From: Chrysomallon squamiferum
Lineage: Eukaryota > Mollusca > Gastropoda > Neomphalida > Peltospiridae
Assembly: GCA_012295275.1 (NCBI GenBank)
Contig: CM022665.1
Location: forward strand, 4,066,167-4,130,166
Length of the DNA stretch: 64,000 nucleotides
Reading direction: 5' to 3'
Shown here: piece by piece, positions 61,675-64,000 of the stretch
How positions within the stretch are numbered: position 1 is the stretch's first letter
Layout: each line of letters begins with the position of its first letter
Notes under the pieces: model-generated
What the model saw: the letters and a program-made list of their open reading frames with translations, nothing else
What the model was told of the DNA's origin: nothing
Databases searched by the model: none
Position numbers and translations under genes: made by a program

Positions 61675-63712
61675 GAATAATAATAATAAAAATAATAAAA
61701 AGATAAATGAACAAACAACAACAATTATTATTATTACATTTTTTGAAAATTTCCATAGTTTTGTTTCAACAACCTTTGCTAATAATAAAGTATATCAATT
61801 ATTTAATTAAGGATTTGCAGTGAGATATACTGAAAGATATTTTTCATTTTTGGCTATATATGCAACTGTTCATCCAGATGAAACTAACATCAACATCATC
61901 AACATCAACAATATCATCATCTTCATCAGCAGCAGCAGCAGCATTTTCTGCTTAAAATGTCTGTAACCAAACAATAAAAAAACTAAATAAAATACCCTCT
62001 TGAGTAGTAGTCTTGCTGTGGTGATGTGAGCTGGAATGTGATCTGGTTTGGATTTCAGAGCTTCATGGTACCAGCGTTCAGCATCACCTAAATGACCCAT
62101 CTTCATGTACACCTCACCTGTAAACATAAAAAACATCATTACTGACCTATCTTTACATACATCTAACTTATAAACTAAGATAATTATTACTGACCTATCT
62201 TCATATACATCTAACTTAAAAACCAAGATAATTATTATTGATCTATCTTTTTAAAACCACACCTGTAAATACAAAATTATTAGTGACCTATTTTCATATA
62301 TATGTATAACATATCAATATACAGAAATAGTTAAATCACTTGCATTTCACCTAACAATATCAAAAATTATCATTAAGCTATCTTCATATATACACATACT
62401 CCATCCATATGCAAAATTATCATTATCTCTGACCTGTCTTAGGTATCAATATACAGAATTAATATTTTTATATTCAAATTTTATATCAACATACAAAATT
62501 AACTTTTACTGACTTATTTTTTATAATATTCTTTATCAACATAGAACTGTATCACAAACAACCTGTCTTGTTATATTCTTTAAACCATTGATAAACAGAA
62601 TCAATATTATCAATGACCCAACTTCACAGACATTCTACATTTCATTACATATAATTAACCTTTTCCTTGCAGTTTTGGGATATAGTCACTCAGAATATTA
62701 TTACTGTTAACTGTGGAAAGTGGATTTAACCCATGACCTTAAAAAATAAAAAGGTTATTGTTATGGACACTTCATTCAGAGACTCCCAAGCATCATATCA
62801 GTATGTGATGATCTTTCTAGTGATGCAACACAACTACTAGTCCTGCTGGTTTTGCTGGGAGTTTTTTTTAAAATTTTCAGCGAAAGAGTTAATATCTTCA
62901 GTCAGTTCATCTACCAGTACACAGAATTAATAATACTAATGATCTAGTTTTAAAAAACAACAAAAAAAACAGCTACAGCTAGTGGGGATGGGGTTTGATT
63001 CTTACCCAGCATGTTGTAAAGGGACTGGGGTTGATAGTAACTTGGTCTTCTTCTTAAAGCTTCATGAAAGACTTCCAAGGCCTCCTGTAAAACACCATTA
63101 AAAACGGTGTAAAAGATAAATGAAATTAAAGGAAATAAATCTGCATACACTTCCCCACAGCTAATTTATGAAATATAAAAACAAATTTTATTTCTGAAAT
63201 ACCTAATTAAAATGTTGTTGTTGTTGTAATTGTGTTTTATACAGTTTAGTTATTTTACTGAAATGAATCCACTGCAGTTAAACTGGTAAGAAAATACAAA
63301 ACAAACAAAAATTAAAAATTTATTTATCTACCAGTATAATGTTATTTACTATATACTTAAAAGTTTGTTTCTTTGTTTCTTGATTATTTTTATGTTTTTT
63401 TTTTTTAACATATCCAAGGAGATATATATTATTAGGAAGAAATAAATTCAAATATAATTTTTCAAAAACCTTATATGTATTTAAGTCTATGAATGAAATA
63501 ATTATAGACTAGTTCTTCTGAAAAATTTGTTATGCTATATACCTGTATATAGAAATGAATTATTAACATAGATATGTAGGAGAGTTTACCTCAAATCTGT
63601 CTTGTTCTGTAAGTTGGCGACCAAGGTTGTAGAGACAGGATATTTTTGTGCTGTCGTGGAGGCGAGGGTCTTTTAGACCCGAAGTATCCAGGTCAGCACA
63701 GTGATGAAAAAC
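57803..63712 (-). CDS. TMTC2: Transmembrane and TPR repeat-containing protein 2, C-terminal seven exons
   Basis: Exons 63712-63590, 63084-63006, 62117-61996, 61530-61449, 59832-59718, 58833-58770 and 57991-57803 (TAG) join in frame to give the last 257 residues. They are TPR repeats, for example LYNLGRQLTEQDRFEEALEV, AERWYHEALKSKPDHIPAH, AETWLKKAYELDPNDSSML and MNLGAMLHMNNKLEEAEMSY, with the usual small/aromatic residues and a Pro at position 32. Details such as LKDPRLHDSTKISCLYNLG, PQSLYNMLGEVYM and the ending LKPDDEMTKTNLQKL fit TMTC2 rather than TMTC1, 3 or 4. TMTCs are ER membrane proteins; the family O-mannosylates cadherins and TMTC2 has been linked to ER calcium handling. The membrane and catalytic part lies to the right. 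The C-terminus ends in a basic tail, not a KDEL signal. Confidence 0.88.
58000..58430. repeat. (AAT)n/(AAC)n/(GAT)n array in the last TMTC2 intron
   Basis: More than 400 bases of interrupted trinucleotide repeat that begins immediately next to the acceptor of the last exon. Apparent Asn- or Ile-rich frames on both strands are artefacts. Confidence 0.95.
60620..60835. repeat. ~51-bp tandem repeat in a TMTC2 intron
   Basis: Four to five copies of AATAAATAATGAAATTAATT followed by TAGAAATGTC/CAAAATGCC and a short linker. Confidence 0.9.
61622..61672. repeat. (GA)n microsatellite in a TMTC2 intron
   Basis: Pure AG run of about 48 bases. Confidence 0.95.
62086..62650. repeat. ~48-bp minisatellite containing a copied TMTC2 exon start
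   Basis: The exon 62117-61996 edge reads TGACCCATCTTCATGTACAC, CTCACCTG, TAAACATAAA on the plus strand. It repeats at about 62142 (TGACCTATCTTTACATACAT), 62191 (TGACCTATCTTCATATACAT), 62240, 62284 and onwards, each followed by an AATTATTA-like end. More diverged copies reach at least 62630 (TGACCCAACTTCACAGACAT), and a lone copy sits at about 59923-59960 in another intron. Confidence 0.8.
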
Positions 63713-64000
63713 CTAGAAACAAATGAGATGATGAATGGATATTTGTATTACGGGATATTTTTTAAGAAAACAAATTTCAAATTTAGATTTTTTTTTCTTT
63801 TTTGATGAAGTGCTGAACAAATGAATATTTGTATTTCAATACATTTGTCAGTTTTCTTCTCTGATGAAGAAATAAAAAGTCTCTAAACAAGGAAATCTTT
63901 TACAGTAACCTTCTTGCACAAACAGGAAAGAAAGTAATTTTGCTTTTTTAATGAAACAATTGTGAAATTGGAAATAGCCCACAGAGCTAATCCTGTCTGC
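63713..64000 (-). other. TMTC2 intron, right edge of the window
   Basis: Intronic sequence upstream of exon 63712-63590. No further exon is seen before the edge. Confidence 0.6.

Noticed and set aside
62640-62900. Possible tRNA-derived SINE (GGATTTAACCCATGACC resembles a B box)
   Set aside because: No matching A box at the right distance and no second copy found in the window; a similar hint near 49070 is equally weak.

Overview
The window is animal nuclear DNA. It is very AT-rich, with short exons in long GT-AG introns, abundant simple repeats ((ATT)n, (CA)n, (CATC)n, (GA)n, long A/T homopolymers) and no bacterial-style dense coding. The proteins are metazoan and the repeat style fits a lophotrochozoan, most likely a mollusc; the exact group cannot be fixed from this sequence alone. 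Almost every long open reading frame is translated microsatellite. The real genes had to be rebuilt exon by exon from splice sites and reading-frame phase.

Layout. (1) 1-2.7 kb, minus strand: SNRPE, the Sm protein E of spliceosomal snRNPs, lacking only its last exon, which lies off the left edge. Its first intron has textbook minor-spliceosome (U12-type) signals. (2) 6.5-16.1 kb, plus strand: a complete 18-coding-exon gene for a calcyphosin-2 (CAPS2)-like protein of 662 residues, with a DM10-like domain followed by four EF-hand-type units. (3) 16.1-22 kb: the convergent intergenic interval, with 3' flank, a MITE-like element and long-period repeats. (4) 22-47 kb, minus strand: a complete 22-exon gene for a 1258-residue coiled-coil protein that I recognise as the homologue of the uncharacterised vertebrate protein KIAA2012. 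(5) 47-57.8 kb: gene-poor DNA with repeats and a foldback element. (6) 57.8-63.7 kb, minus strand: the last seven exons of TMTC2, an ER transmembrane and TPR protein; its membrane and catalytic part lies beyond the right edge.

SNRPE and CAPS2 are divergent, CAPS2 and KIAA2012 converge, and KIAA2012 and TMTC2 run in tandem. CAPS2-like and KIAA2012-like genes are typically linked with ciliated cells. The KIAA2012 introns hold a near-perfect RFX X-box and weaker relatives, so a ciliary regulatory programme is plausible but inferred.

The most unusual pattern is in the repeats. Several degenerate minisatellites appear to have grown out of exon edges, carrying copies of splice sites or of terminal codons: the CAPS2 stop-codon region, a CAPS2 EF-hand donor, the KIAA2012 exon 1 donor and a TMTC2 acceptor. 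A decayed copy of one CAPS2 exon also lies just upstream of the functional one.
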